From contig UBTF01000006.1 in the NCBI GenBank assembly GCA_900468285.1, positions 62,001-126,000 of the forward strand: a stretch of DNA of 64,000 nt, given 5' to 3'. Positions 36,884 through 44,721 of the stretch are shown here, in pieces (within the stretch, counting starts at the first letter, position 1; each line of letters starts with the position of its first letter). A model generated the notes under the pieces. It was not told the DNA's origin. It was given only the letters and a program-made list of their open reading frames with translations, and did not search any database. Made by a program: the position numbers and the translations under genes. This DNA comes from Hyphomicrobiales bacterium. GTDB lineage: Bacteria > Pseudomonadota > Alphaproteobacteria > Rhizobiales > Rhizobiaceae.

Positions 36884-38395
36884 TCAATCGGCCTTCTGGC
36901 GACGGGCCGGGAAGAGGATGACGTCGCGGATGGACGGCGCGTTGGTCAGCAGCATCACCAGACGGTCGACGCCGATGCCGAGGCCACCGGCTGGCGGCAT
37001 TCCCTGGTCGATGGCGTCGAGGAACTCGTCGTCCAACTGCTTGTCCTTTTCGCCACGGGCATGGGCCTGTTCCAGCTGCTCCACCATACGGCGGCGCTGT
37101 TCTTCCGGGTCGTTCAACTCGGAAAACGCATTGCCGACTTCCCAGGCGTTGCAATAGCTTTCGAAACGCTCGACCAGACGTGGTTCGCCCGGAACTTCCT
37201 TGGCAAAGGGCGAAATGTCCTTCGGGAAATGCGTGACGTGGCTTGGCTGGATCAGCGTGCCCTCGACCTTTTCTTCAAAGATGAAAGCGAGGCATTCGCC
37301 CCATGTCCAGTCCTTCTCGACTTCGAAACCGGCAGCCTTTGCAGCAGCGCGAGCCTCTTCGTCGGTCTTGATGGACAGGAAGTCGATGCCCGTCGCTTCC
37401 TTCACGGCGTCAGGCATCGGCACGCGCTTGAACGGACCCTTGAAGGAAATCGTCTTGCCCTGGAATTCCAGTTCCGTCGTGCCATGGATGGCAATGGCCA
37501 GCGTCTCGAACATGCGCTCGACCAGACCCATGATGTCTTCGTAGTCGGCATAGGCCCAGTAGCATTCCAGCATGGTGAATTCCGGATTGTGCCGGGTGGA
37601 AACACCTTCATTGCGGAAATTGCGGTTGATTTCGAACACCTTGTCGGAGAGGCCCGATACCAGCGTGCGCTTCAAAAAAAGTTCCGGCGCAATGCGCAGA
37701 TACATGTCCTGCTTCAGCGTGTTGTGGAAGGTCTTGAACGGATCAGCCGTCGCGCCGCCATAGACGGTCTGCAGCATCGGCGTTTCCACTTCAAGGAAAG
37801 CCTCGTTTTCCATGAAGCGGCGAATGCCGGAAATGATCTTGGAACGCTGCTGGAAGCGCAGCTTGGATTCCTCGTTGGAGAGAATATCCAGATGGCGTTT
37901 GCGATAGCGGATTTCGATGTCGGAAATCCCGCTCCACTTCTCTGGCATTGGCAGCAGAGACTTGGTCAGCATGGTGATTTCTTCGGCATTGATCGTCAAC
38001 TCGCCGCGCTTGGTGCGGCGCACCTTGCCGGTCACGCCGATGATATCGCCGATATCGATCATCGGCAGCAGGTCACGCGCCTCTTCCGGCGTCGTATCCT
38101 TGTGGGAGAAGATCTGCACCTTGCCCGAGGCATCATGAATATCCATGAACATGCCGGAGTTGCGCGAGGAGTAAACGCGACCGGCAACCGTCACCGTATC
38201 GCCGGTTTCCACGTCAGGCTCGATATCCGCATATTTTTCGGCCAGCTCGGCATTGGTCAGCGTGCGGTGAAAATGGGCAGGGTAAACATCGCCGATCTTC
38301 TCACGCAGCATCGCCAGCTTCTGGCGGCGCACTTCGGTCACATCGGAGGAGAGGGCGGTCGTTGCCGTTGTCTTGTCGGTTGTCTTGTCGGTCAT
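36884..38395 (-). CDS. lysS: Lysyl-tRNA synthetase, class II
   Basis: A 503-residue class II LysRS, which charges tRNA-Lys. The N-terminal OB-fold domain (about 60-170) includes GDTVTVAGRVYSSRNSGMFMDIHDASGKVQI. Motif 2 is FRNEGVSTRHNPEFTMLECYWAY, and motif 3 near the end is GLGIGVDRLVMLLTNAPSIRDVILFP. The frame opens 26 codons earlier, but the ATG at 38395 has AAGGCGATAAAG upstream and gives the normal length. A short MTDKTTDKTT repeat marks the N-terminus. It is followed at 3' by a strong terminator; gltX lies behind it in the same direction, separated by a repeat element. Confidence 0.95.
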   Translation of the reverse strand: MTDKTTDKTTATTALSSDVTEVRRQKLAMLREKIGDVYPAHFHRTLTNAELAEKYADIEPDVETGDTVTVAGRVYSSRNSGMFMDIHDASGKVQIFSHKDTTPEEARDLLPMIDIGDIIGVTGKVRRTKRGELTINAEEITMLTKSLLPMPEKWSGISDIEIRYRKRHLDILSNEESKLRFQQRSKIISGIRRFMENEAFLEVETPMLQTVYGGATADPFKTFHNTLKQDMYLRIAPELFLKRTLVSGLSDKVFEINRNFRNEGVSTRHNPEFTMLECYWAYADYEDIMGLVERMFETLAIAIHGTTELEFQGKTISFKGPFKRVPMPDAVKEATGIDFLSIKTDEEARAAAKAAGFEVEKDWTWGECLAFIFEEKVEGTLIQPSHVTHFPKDISPFAKEVPGEPRLVERFESYCNAWEVGNAFSELNDPEEQRRRMVEQLEQAHARGEKDKQLDDEFLDAIDQGMPPAGGLGIGVDRLVMLLTNAPSIRDVILFPARRQKAD

Positions 38396-38490
38396 CTTTA
38401 TCGCCTTTTGGCACGTTGTTCTGTGTGCTGGTGTGGCACTATTATTTTTCGTCGCAACACCCGCCTCCGTCATCCTCAGACCTCTCCGTC

Positions 38491-38592
38491 GTCATCCTCG
38501 GGCTTGTCCCGAGGATCTACCAACGGAGCAGCACGTTCGACGTCCAATACCTGGCACCCAAGGCAGATCCTCGGGACAAGCCCGAGGATGAC
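38491..38592. repeat. Intergenic element with perfect 28-bp inverted ends (copy D)
   Basis: The arms at 38491-38518 and 38565-38592 are exact reverse complements, starting GTCATCCTCGGG and ending CCCGAGGATGAC. Each arm is also a hairpin on its own (ATCCTCGGG/CCCGAGGAT around CTTGT). The 46-base centre is non-palindromic. This is the layout of rhizobial intergenic mosaic elements. It fills the 256-bp gap between gltX and lysS, and parts of the arm sequence recur nearby (CGTCATCCTC at 38469). Confidence 0.75.
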
Positions 38593-38651
38593 GGGGTGCG
38601 GCGGATGACGAGCGTGGGGACGGGTGGCAGGACCAAGCCGCGTCGCCCGCT

Positions 38652-40109
38652 TTACGTTCCAGCGCCAACCATGGACGCCGCGACCGCAATCGCCACCTTC
38701 AACCGCTGACGCACAACCGAGCGGCCCAGAAGCGCCATAGTGTCGAACAGTGGCAACGAACGGGACGAGCCGGACATGGCAACGAAGAGCGGTGGCGTTA
38801 CCACGCGCAGCTTCTTGCCAGTGCGTTCGGCCACATCGCGCAGTTCCTGTTCGATGGACTCCAGCGTCCAGTCCGGCATCTTTTCCAGATCGGCGGCAAC
38901 CGTGGTCAGGATTTCGTGGATCTCTTCCGGCTTGCTCTTCAGGCCAGCGAAGGATGCGGGCGTGAGGCCGACATCGCTCGACAGCAGGAAGCCTGCCAGG
39001 TTCGGCAGATCGCCGAGCTTGGAAATGCGGCTCTGGGAAAGCTTCAAGCCCTCGGTCAGACGCGCATTTTCCATCGCCCATTCCAGCGTGCGGGCAATGA
39101 ATTCGTCCTGGGTCAGCTTTTCACGCAGCCAGCGGCCATTCAGCCAGTCCAGCTTCTGAATGTCGAAGATAGCACCGGCCTTGGACAAGGCTTCGGGATC
39201 GAACTTGCCTGCCAGTTCTTCCATGGTCAACAGCTCTTCGCCTTCACCGATCTGGATGAAGAACAGGCCGAGGAAGTTCATCAGCGCTTCCGGCAGATAG
39301 CCGAGTGCGGAGTAGTACGAGATGGATGTCGGGTTCTTGCGTTTCGACAGCTTGGATTTGTCGGCATTGCGCATCAGCGACAGATGCATGAATACCGGTT
39401 CCTGCCAGCCGAAATAGCGATAGAGCAGAATGTGCTTTGGCACGGATGCCAGCCATTCTTCGCCACGCGCCACATGGGTGATCTTCATCAGATGGTCGTC
39501 GATGACATTGGCCATGTGATAGGTCGGCATGCCATCGGCCTTCATCAGAACCTGCATGTCGACGCTGTCCCAGGGGATCGAAACATCGCCGTAGACGCCA
39601 TCGTTGAAATCGCAGGAGCCTTCTGCGGGAATCTTCATGCGCACGACAGAAGCTTCACCGGCGGCAACGCGGGCGGTCACTTCCTCGGCCTTCAGATGCA
39701 GGCAAAGCCCATCATATTTCGGTGGCTTGCCAGCGGCGCGCTGCGCCTCGCGCATCTCCGCCAGCCGCTCTGCTGAACAGAAGCAACGGAAGGCATGGCC
39801 TTTTTCCAGCAGCTCCTCGGCGTAAGGCTGGTACATGTCCTTGCGCTCGGACTGGCGGTAGGGACCATAGGGGCCGCCGACATCAGGGCCTTCGGACCAT
39901 TTCAGGCCGGTCCATTTCAGCGCCTCCAGCACTTTTTCCTCATATTCGCGTGTAGAGCGCGTCGCATCGGTGTCTTCGATGCGCAGAATGAATTCACCAC
40001 CATGCTTCTGGGCGAAGAGGTAGTTGAAAAGCGCGATATAGGCTGTGCCGACATGCGGCTCGCCGGTGGGGGAAGGTGCAATGCGGACGCGGACGCCGGA
40101 AGTGGTCAT
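38652..40109 (-). CDS. gltX: Glutamyl-tRNA synthetase
   Basis: A 485-residue class I synthetase for glutamate. RIAPSPTGEPHVGTAYIALFNYLFA carries the HIGH-type motif (HVGT), RIEDTDATRS follows, and KSKLSKRKN is the KMSKS-type loop. The anticodon-binding helical half takes up the C-terminus. The upstream 16 codons of the frame are not needed; ATG at 40109 with GAGCAGG fits. Many alphaproteobacteria have two gltX copies, one charging tRNA-Gln for later amidation; which this is cannot be told here. Confidence 0.94.
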   Translation of the reverse strand: MTTSGVRVRIAPSPTGEPHVGTAYIALFNYLFAQKHGGEFILRIEDTDATRSTREYEEKVLEALKWTGLKWSEGPDVGGPYGPYRQSERKDMYQPYAEELLEKGHAFRCFCSAERLAEMREAQRAAGKPPKYDGLCLHLKAEEVTARVAAGEASVVRMKIPAEGSCDFNDGVYGDVSIPWDSVDMQVLMKADGMPTYHMANVIDDHLMKITHVARGEEWLASVPKHILLYRYFGWQEPVFMHLSLMRNADKSKLSKRKNPTSISYYSALGYLPEALMNFLGLFFIQIGEGEELLTMEELAGKFDPEALSKAGAIFDIQKLDWLNGRWLREKLTQDEFIARTLEWAMENARLTEGLKLSQSRISKLGDLPNLAGFLLSSDVGLTPASFAGLKSKPEEIHEILTTVAADLEKMPDWTLESIEQELRDVAERTGKKLRVVTPPLFVAMSGSSRSLPLFDTMALLGRSVVRQRLKVAIAVAASMVGAGT

Positions 40110-40208
40110 AAGGGCCTGCTCAATGAAAATACGCGCCAAAAGGGGCGATTGCTTCAATCTCGGAATGAATTGGCCTTAGCACATATTCTTGGGCGAGCGT
40201 CAAGGTTT

Positions 40209-41648
40209 TTAGGGTTTTTGTGGCGGCGGCGCGGGTTCCCATTCCAGCAAAGCGAGTTTGGCCTCTGCCCTGCGCGCTGCATTGGTAACGACGTAATGAT
40301 ACGTCTTCGTACCTGTTTCCAAAAAGACGGAAAGCATCCTGTCGGCGAGCTCCTTGCCTTTTGTGAGCATCTCGATGCGCTGTTGCCTGGTCAGTTGCGT
40401 CGCCTCTGCCTCGCCATAGCGGATGAAGCTCACCGCCAGTTTCATGTTCACATAATTCTTGCCAGCTTGTGAATTGTCCGATGTGGCCTTCGCCGCGGCC
40501 TGCTGCTGAATGTCGAGGCCTTTGCGAAGATCGTCTTCCGTGCCGAACACCTCGCCACGCAACATGTGGGAATCGCCAAGATTGGAAAGCGTTTCCCAAC
40601 TGACCTCGCCATCGAGCTGCTTCTGTTCGTCTGCCGACATCTGGTCGAAGCGAAGCGCTTTTTCCACATCCGCCCTGTCGCGGGAAATAAAGGCAACGCG
40701 GCCATAGATGGTCCCAAGGCTTCCCGTCAGCGATTGCTGCACCTGTGCGTCCACCTTGTCCTTGTAGCGTTTTTCGGCCTCTTCCAGCGCGGCAACGCCA
40801 CGACGCAGATAGGTCAGCTTTTCATCGCCTTCGACAATTTCAGACGCATAGCCGTAGCTTCCGGCCAGATCCTGCGCGTAGTAGATTTCAGAATAAGGTT
40901 CCCCGGTCGTATCCCTGTCATGCGCTATCTGCGCCAGTTCTATGCTCAGCAGCAGCTTGCCGATATCCGATGACCAGCGCCCGATGGTTTCCACCGCTCC
41001 GCCGGCATTTCGAGCGGCATTTATCATGCAGTTGGTATCGTTGACCAACCGGCACAAGGCCATTCGCGCCTCCACGATCTCGGTCGTGAAGGCATCCTTG
41101 AAGAGGAAGGCCGGATTATAATAGAGCTCCGGCTGCTTGATGAGACTTGCAATCCAGTACTGGTCGAGAACGGAAAGGGCTGCCTGCGGCGCGTTGCGTG
41201 GCGCGGTTTCGATGGCTTCACGCAGGGCAGCAACCCCCATTACCACGGCGTTCTCCTGCCCGGACTGCTTTTCCGGGTCGTCATCCGTCATCAACAGCAG
41301 CGGCAGCTGCGATGCAGCCTCTGCCAGTTTTGCCGTCCTTTCAAGGGATGAAAGCGTCTGCGGCTTTTCACAAAATCCTAACGCAACGCCATTCTCTACG
41401 CTGTCCTTCAACAGCTCGCCAGCCCTCGCGCAAAAAGCGACATCGCCGGGATAGTGAAACCGCTGCAGAACAGGCATCGAAATATCGGCTTCTCTGCCGT
41501 TCTCGCCAATGAAGGTCCATTTGTCCGGCATGGCCGCTTCGGTGCGCGTGTCGGCCACCGGCTGGGGCACGTGAAGTTTTCCCCAGAAGGCCGCGCCGAG
41601 AAACAGGACCAGCAGGCTACCGAAGACCACATGCGGCACATATTTCAT
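40209..41648 (-). CDS. Unknown exported or anchored helical protein
   Basis: 479 residues with no family I can name. Residues 5-24 (PHVVFGSLLVLFLGAAFWGK) form an uncleaved anchor or signal. The rest is largely alpha-helical, with TPR-like amphipathic segments in the second half (for example YLRRGVAALEEAEKRYKDKVDAQVQQ and TLSNLGDSHMLRGEVFGTEDDLRKGLDIQQ). Cys residues at about 73, 93, 198 and 207 may pair in the periplasm. The C-terminus is Pro-rich. It lies between gltX and terC, same direction, with terC's terminator upstream, so it probably has its own promoter. Confidence 0.7.
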   Translation of the reverse strand: MKYVPHVVFGSLLVLFLGAAFWGKLHVPQPVADTRTEAAMPDKWTFIGENGREADISMPVLQRFHYPGDVAFCARAGELLKDSVENGVALGFCEKPQTLSSLERTAKLAEAASQLPLLLMTDDDPEKQSGQENAVVMGVAALREAIETAPRNAPQAALSVLDQYWIASLIKQPELYYNPAFLFKDAFTTEIVEARMALCRLVNDTNCMINAARNAGGAVETIGRWSSDIGKLLLSIELAQIAHDRDTTGEPYSEIYYAQDLAGSYGYASEIVEGDEKLTYLRRGVAALEEAEKRYKDKVDAQVQQSLTGSLGTIYGRVAFISRDRADVEKALRFDQMSADEQKQLDGEVSWETLSNLGDSHMLRGEVFGTEDDLRKGLDIQQQAAAKATSDNSQAGKNYVNMKLAVSFIRYGEAEATQLTRQQRIEMLTKGKELADRMLSVFLETGTKTYHYVVTNAARRAEAKLALLEWEPAPPPQKP

Positions 41649-41668
41649 CGTTTCCCGCCATCTTTGAA

Positions 41669-41694
41669 AAAGGCCCGCCGTGAAGCGAGCCTTT
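41669..41694 (-). terminator. Rho-independent terminator of the terC-like gene
   Basis: On the minus strand AAAGGCTCGC pairs with GCGGGCCTTT (one mismatch) around TTCACG and runs into TTTTT. It lies 27 bases past the TerC stop codon and 21 bases before the next gene's start. Confidence 0.75.
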
Positions 41695-41720
41695 GCCTAT
41701 TGTGAAAGGTGCTGTCGCAG

Positions 41721-42470
41721 TTAGTGCAGGGTGCCCTGCTTTTTCTTGCGGCGTGCATTGCGCGATACCATGTTGAGCACTTCCACAAGTGCTGAGAAGG
41801 CCATGGCGGCGTAGACGTAGCCCTTGGGAACATGGAAGCCCATGCCTTCGGCAATCAGCGTCGTACCGATCATCAACAGGAAGGCCAGCGCCAGCATGAC
41901 GACGGTCGGGTTCTTTTCGATGAAGTTGGCAAGCGGGTTGGCGGCCAGAAGCATCACGGTGACGGCGAAGACGACAGCGACGACCATGATCGGCACGTGC
42001 GGTGTCATGCCCACTGCGGTGATGATGCTGTCGAGCGAGAAGACCAGGTCGAGCAGAAGGATCTGCGCAATGGCCGACGAGAAGCTGGCAACAGCCGTGC
42101 CGACCATGTCTTCCTTGTGGTCTTCCGGGTCCACATTGTGGTGAATTTCCTTGGTCGCTTTCCAGACCAGGAACAGGCCACCGCCGATGAGGATCATGTC
42201 CTTCCAGGAGAAGCCGTGACCGAAGAGTTCGAAAACAGGCTCGGTCAGCTGTACGATCCATGCCACCGTGCCCAGAAGGCCAAGGCGCATGATCAGCGCA
42301 AGGCCGATACCGATGCGCCGTGCCTTTTCCCGCTGATGCTCGGGCAATTTATTGGTGAGAATGGAAATGAAAATCAGGTTGTCGATGCCAAGCACAACCT
42401 CCATGACGATAAGGGTGACGAGGGCCACCCACGCAGCGGGGTCGGATAAGAGAGGGATTATGGAATCCAC
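41721..42470 (-). CDS. TerC-family integral membrane protein
   Basis: A 249-residue TerC protein. Members are implicated in metal (manganese) handling and tellurite resistance, often exporting or loading metal outside the cytoplasm. [45 protein letters not shown] is the hallmark with its acidic Glu and Asp in the membrane; [18 protein letters not shown] is the second half of the pair. About seven spans are expected. The start is GTG with AAGGAACA upstream. No manganese riboswitch of the yybP type is visible in the 152-bp leader. Confidence 0.85.
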   Translation of the reverse strand: MDSIIPLLSDPAAWVALVTLIVMEVVLGIDNLIFISILTNKLPEHQREKARRIGIGLALIMRLGLLGTVAWIVQLTEPVFELFGHGFSWKDMILIGGGLFLVWKATKEIHHNVDPEDHKEDMVGTAVASFSSAIAQILLLDLVFSLDSIITAVGMTPHVPIMVVAVVFAVTVMLLAANPLANFIEKNPTVVMLALAFLLMIGTTLIAEGMGFHVPKGYVYAAMAFSALVEVLNMVSRNARRKKKQGTLH

Positions 42471-42622
42471 GAGCCAGTGTTCCTTTTCAGCTTTTGTGCT
42501 TCGACAATTCGAAATGCCGCAGTTTATATTCGATTACGCGAGAAACAAGCGTGTGACATTACCCTAATGCCACATTTTCAAGCTATTTCGCGCAATGCGA
42601 GAAACCCGGTTGCTGAATGGTG

Positions 42623-43294
42623 TCAGGCCTTCTTGGTTCCGTAAGCCGCCATAAAAACCTCGATTGCGCTGGAGAGAACCCTTCCGGCCTCTTCCGGTGG
42701 CGTATCGCCGGTCAATTCGCCAAACAGGCGCATCTTGAAAAACGTGCCCGTGGCAAGTTCTATGAACTGCCGGGCGGCAAGGTCCACGTCATCGGTCTGC
42801 AACGTTCCCTGGTCGATGTGATGCTGGAGAAAGTCCCGCAGGACAACCCGCACGTTGTTCGGTGCGGCCACGAAAAAACGCTGCGAGAGTTTGGGCATGC
42901 GGTCGATGACGCCAAGCGCTGAGCGCATGGCAGGTATCATGTCCGTGCACGTCACCTTGTGAATGAATGCCTCGCCAAACTGCCGCAGGCCGTCTCGAAC
43001 CTCCTCGGTTCCAGCCAGAATGTCACGCATGGAATGGGCAAACTGCGCGCGGTGACGGTCGATCAGGGCGGCAAAAAGCTCGTCCTTGTTCTCAAAGTAA
43101 ACGTAGATCGTTCCCTTGGAAACACCGGCTTCGCGGGTAATGTCGTTCATGCTGGCGGCATCGAAGCCCTTGCGCTTGAACACCCGCCAGGCACCGTCGA
43201 TGATCTGTTCCCGCTTTGCCGGATCTTCGCCCGCAGCAAATCGGCCCGCAGGATTTGCGGCGCAGATGTCGTCCGTTGGCTTGTCGTCGGTCAC
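42623..43294 (-). CDS. TetR-family transcriptional repressor
   Basis: A repressor of about 223 residues. The helix-turn-helix is KREQIIDGAWRVFKRKGFDAASMNDITREAGVSKGTIYVYFENKDELFAALI (around residues 25-75), and the helical ligand domain follows. The frame continues to a TTG at 43342, but that codon falls inside an operator palindrome; the GTG at 43294 with ACGGA eight bases upstream is a better start. It is divergent from the EmrAB-type pump, and two identical-type palindromes lie in the gap, so it should repress both the pump and itself. Confidence 0.87.
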   Translation of the reverse strand: MTDDKPTDDICAANPAGRFAAGEDPAKREQIIDGAWRVFKRKGFDAASMNDITREAGVSKGTIYVYFENKDELFAALIDRHRAQFAHSMRDILAGTEEVRDGLRQFGEAFIHKVTCTDMIPAMRSALGVIDRMPKLSQRFFVAAPNNVRVVLRDFLQHHIDQGTLQTDDVDLAARQFIELATGTFFKMRLFGELTGDTPPEEAGRVLSSAIEVFMAAYGTKKA

Positions 43295-43334
43295 TTTCAG
43301 ATCCGTCCGCTGTTTTAGATTCTGTTCAATATAT

Positions 43335-43350
43335 CGAACCAAACGGTTCG
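43335..43350. promoter_or_regulatory. TetR-type operator 1
   Basis: CGAACC-AAAC-GGTTCG is a perfect 6-bp inverted repeat with a 4-base centre. The same pattern recurs 55 bases away at 43390. It sits on the repressor side of the divergent promoter region. Confidence 0.65.
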
Positions 43351-43389
43351 ATGCGACTTGATATGTGTCACAAAACAGATTAAGTCAAT

Positions 43390-43405
43390 CGAACCGAACG
43401 GTTCA
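43390..43405. promoter_or_regulatory. TetR-type operator 2
   Basis: CGAACC-GAAC-GGTTCA repeats operator 1 with one changed end base. It lies 40 bases before the pump's first gene, positioned to block its promoter. Confidence 0.65.
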
Positions 43406-43444
43406 GTTCGACGTTGTTTCTTTTTCACATTGAATGGTGTTCCC

Positions 43445-44650
43445 ATGTCCGCTCAGAAAAGTGGTGCAGTCCGCGCAGTCGATGCGTCCGATGAGGCCGA
43501 GGCCCGCACGCTGGATGCAACGCCCGCTTCGGCGCAGGAGGCACCTCAGGCTGCCAAGGCCGCAGAGCCGGAGAAGAAAAAGCGCAAGTCTTTCGTCCTG
43601 CCCATTGTTGCCCTGGCGCTTCTGGGTGCTGCGGGTTGGTATGGATATAACTGGTGGACAGACGGGCGCTTTCTGGTTTCCACCGATGATGCCTATGTCG
43701 AAGGCGATATCGCCGTCATCGCGCCGAAGGTCTCGGGCTATGTCGCCAAGGTCGATGTTGTCGCCAACCAGGAAGTCAAGGCAGGCGACGTCCTGCTGAC
43801 GCTCGACGATGGCGATTATCGCAATGCGCTTGAGCAGGCGCAGGCCCAGCTTCAGACGCAGCAGCTCTCGCTTGCGCGCATCGATGCCCAGATTGCCGGT
43901 GCGCAGGCCTCGCTTCAGCAGGCCGTGGCACAAAAGGGCTCGCTGGATGCGGCCTTGCGGGGAGCAGACATCAATCTCAAGCGTGCCAGCGAACTCCAGT
44001 CCAAGGATGTCGGCACCGTCGCCTCCACCGACAATGCGCAGATCGCCATGGAACAGGCCAAGGCAAACCTTGTCGCCGGTGAAGCCAGCGTCGTTTCGGC
44101 CCAGGCCAATATCGATCTGTTGAAGGCGCAGCGCAAGGAAGCCGAAGGTTCGGTCAAGACGCTGGAGCTTGCCCGTGACAAGGCCGCCCGCGACCTGTCC
44201 TTTACCGTTCTGCGCGCACCTTATGACGGCGTCATCGGCAATCTGTCGGTCCAGACCGGCGATCTCGTCTCGGTCGGCAAGCGCCTCGCTTCGCTGGTGC
44301 CGATGGATGATCTCTATATCGATGCCAATTTCAAGGAAACGCAGTTGGCGCAGATCGAGCCGGGCTCCAAGGTGCGCGTGCATGTGGATGCCTTTGGCGA
44401 TCACGACATAGAAGGCACCGTGCAGTCCATTTCGCCTGCGTCCGGCTCGGTCTTTTCGATGCTGCCGCCTGAAAATGCCACGGGCAACTTCACCAAGGTC
44501 ATCCAGCGCGTTCCCGTGCGGATTGTCTTTTCGAAGGAAGATCTGGCCAAGCACCGGCTGCGCGCGGGTCTGAGCGTCGTCGTCGATGTCGATACGCGCA
44601 CTGCGCCGGATGCGACGCGCACGGCGCAGGCGCAGAATTCGTCGAAGTAG
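43445..44650 (+). CDS. HlyD/EmrA-family membrane fusion protein
   Basis: A 401-residue periplasmic adaptor for drug efflux. The N-terminal 50 residues are cytoplasmic and Ala/Glu-rich; one membrane span follows near 55-75 (SFVLPIVALALLGAAGWYGYNWW). Then VSTDDAYVEGDIAVIAPKVSGYVAKVDVVANQEVKAGDVLLTLD is the lipoyl half. A long coiled-coil hairpin of about 110 residues (LEQAQAQLQTQQLSLARIDAQ onward) is followed by FTVLRAPYDGVIGNLSVQTGDLVSVG. It joins the EmrB-type pump encoded 71 bp downstream to an outer-membrane channel. It is likely repressed by the divergent TetR protein. Confidence 0.9.
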   Translation: MSAQKSGAVRAVDASDEAEARTLDATPASAQEAPQAAKAAEPEKKKRKSFVLPIVALALLGAAGWYGYNWWTDGRFLVSTDDAYVEGDIAVIAPKVSGYVAKVDVVANQEVKAGDVLLTLDDGDYRNALEQAQAQLQTQQLSLARIDAQIAGAQASLQQAVAQKGSLDAALRGADINLKRASELQSKDVGTVASTDNAQIAMEQAKANLVAGEASVVSAQANIDLLKAQRKEAEGSVKTLELARDKAARDLSFTVLRAPYDGVIGNLSVQTGDLVSVGKRLASLVPMDDLYIDANFKETQLAQIEPGSKVRVHVDAFGDHDIEGTVQSISPASGSVFSMLPPENATGNFTKVIQRVPVRIVFSKEDLAKHRLRAGLSVVVDVDTRTAPDATRTAQAQNSSK

Positions 44651-44721
44651 TTTGATTTCATGCCGTTTCCCGCGCAGTGCCGTCTGGTGCCCGCGCTGGA
44701 ATTGCCCTAAGGACCAGGAAC

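Noticed and set aside
37061-38608. A 515-codon open frame on the plus strand
   Set aside because: It lies antisense to lysS, whose class II motifs are unmistakable; the translation shows no family pattern.
42471-42622. A yybP-ykoY manganese riboswitch before the TerC gene
   Set aside because: No conserved internal loop or paired elements of that class can be seen in the leader.
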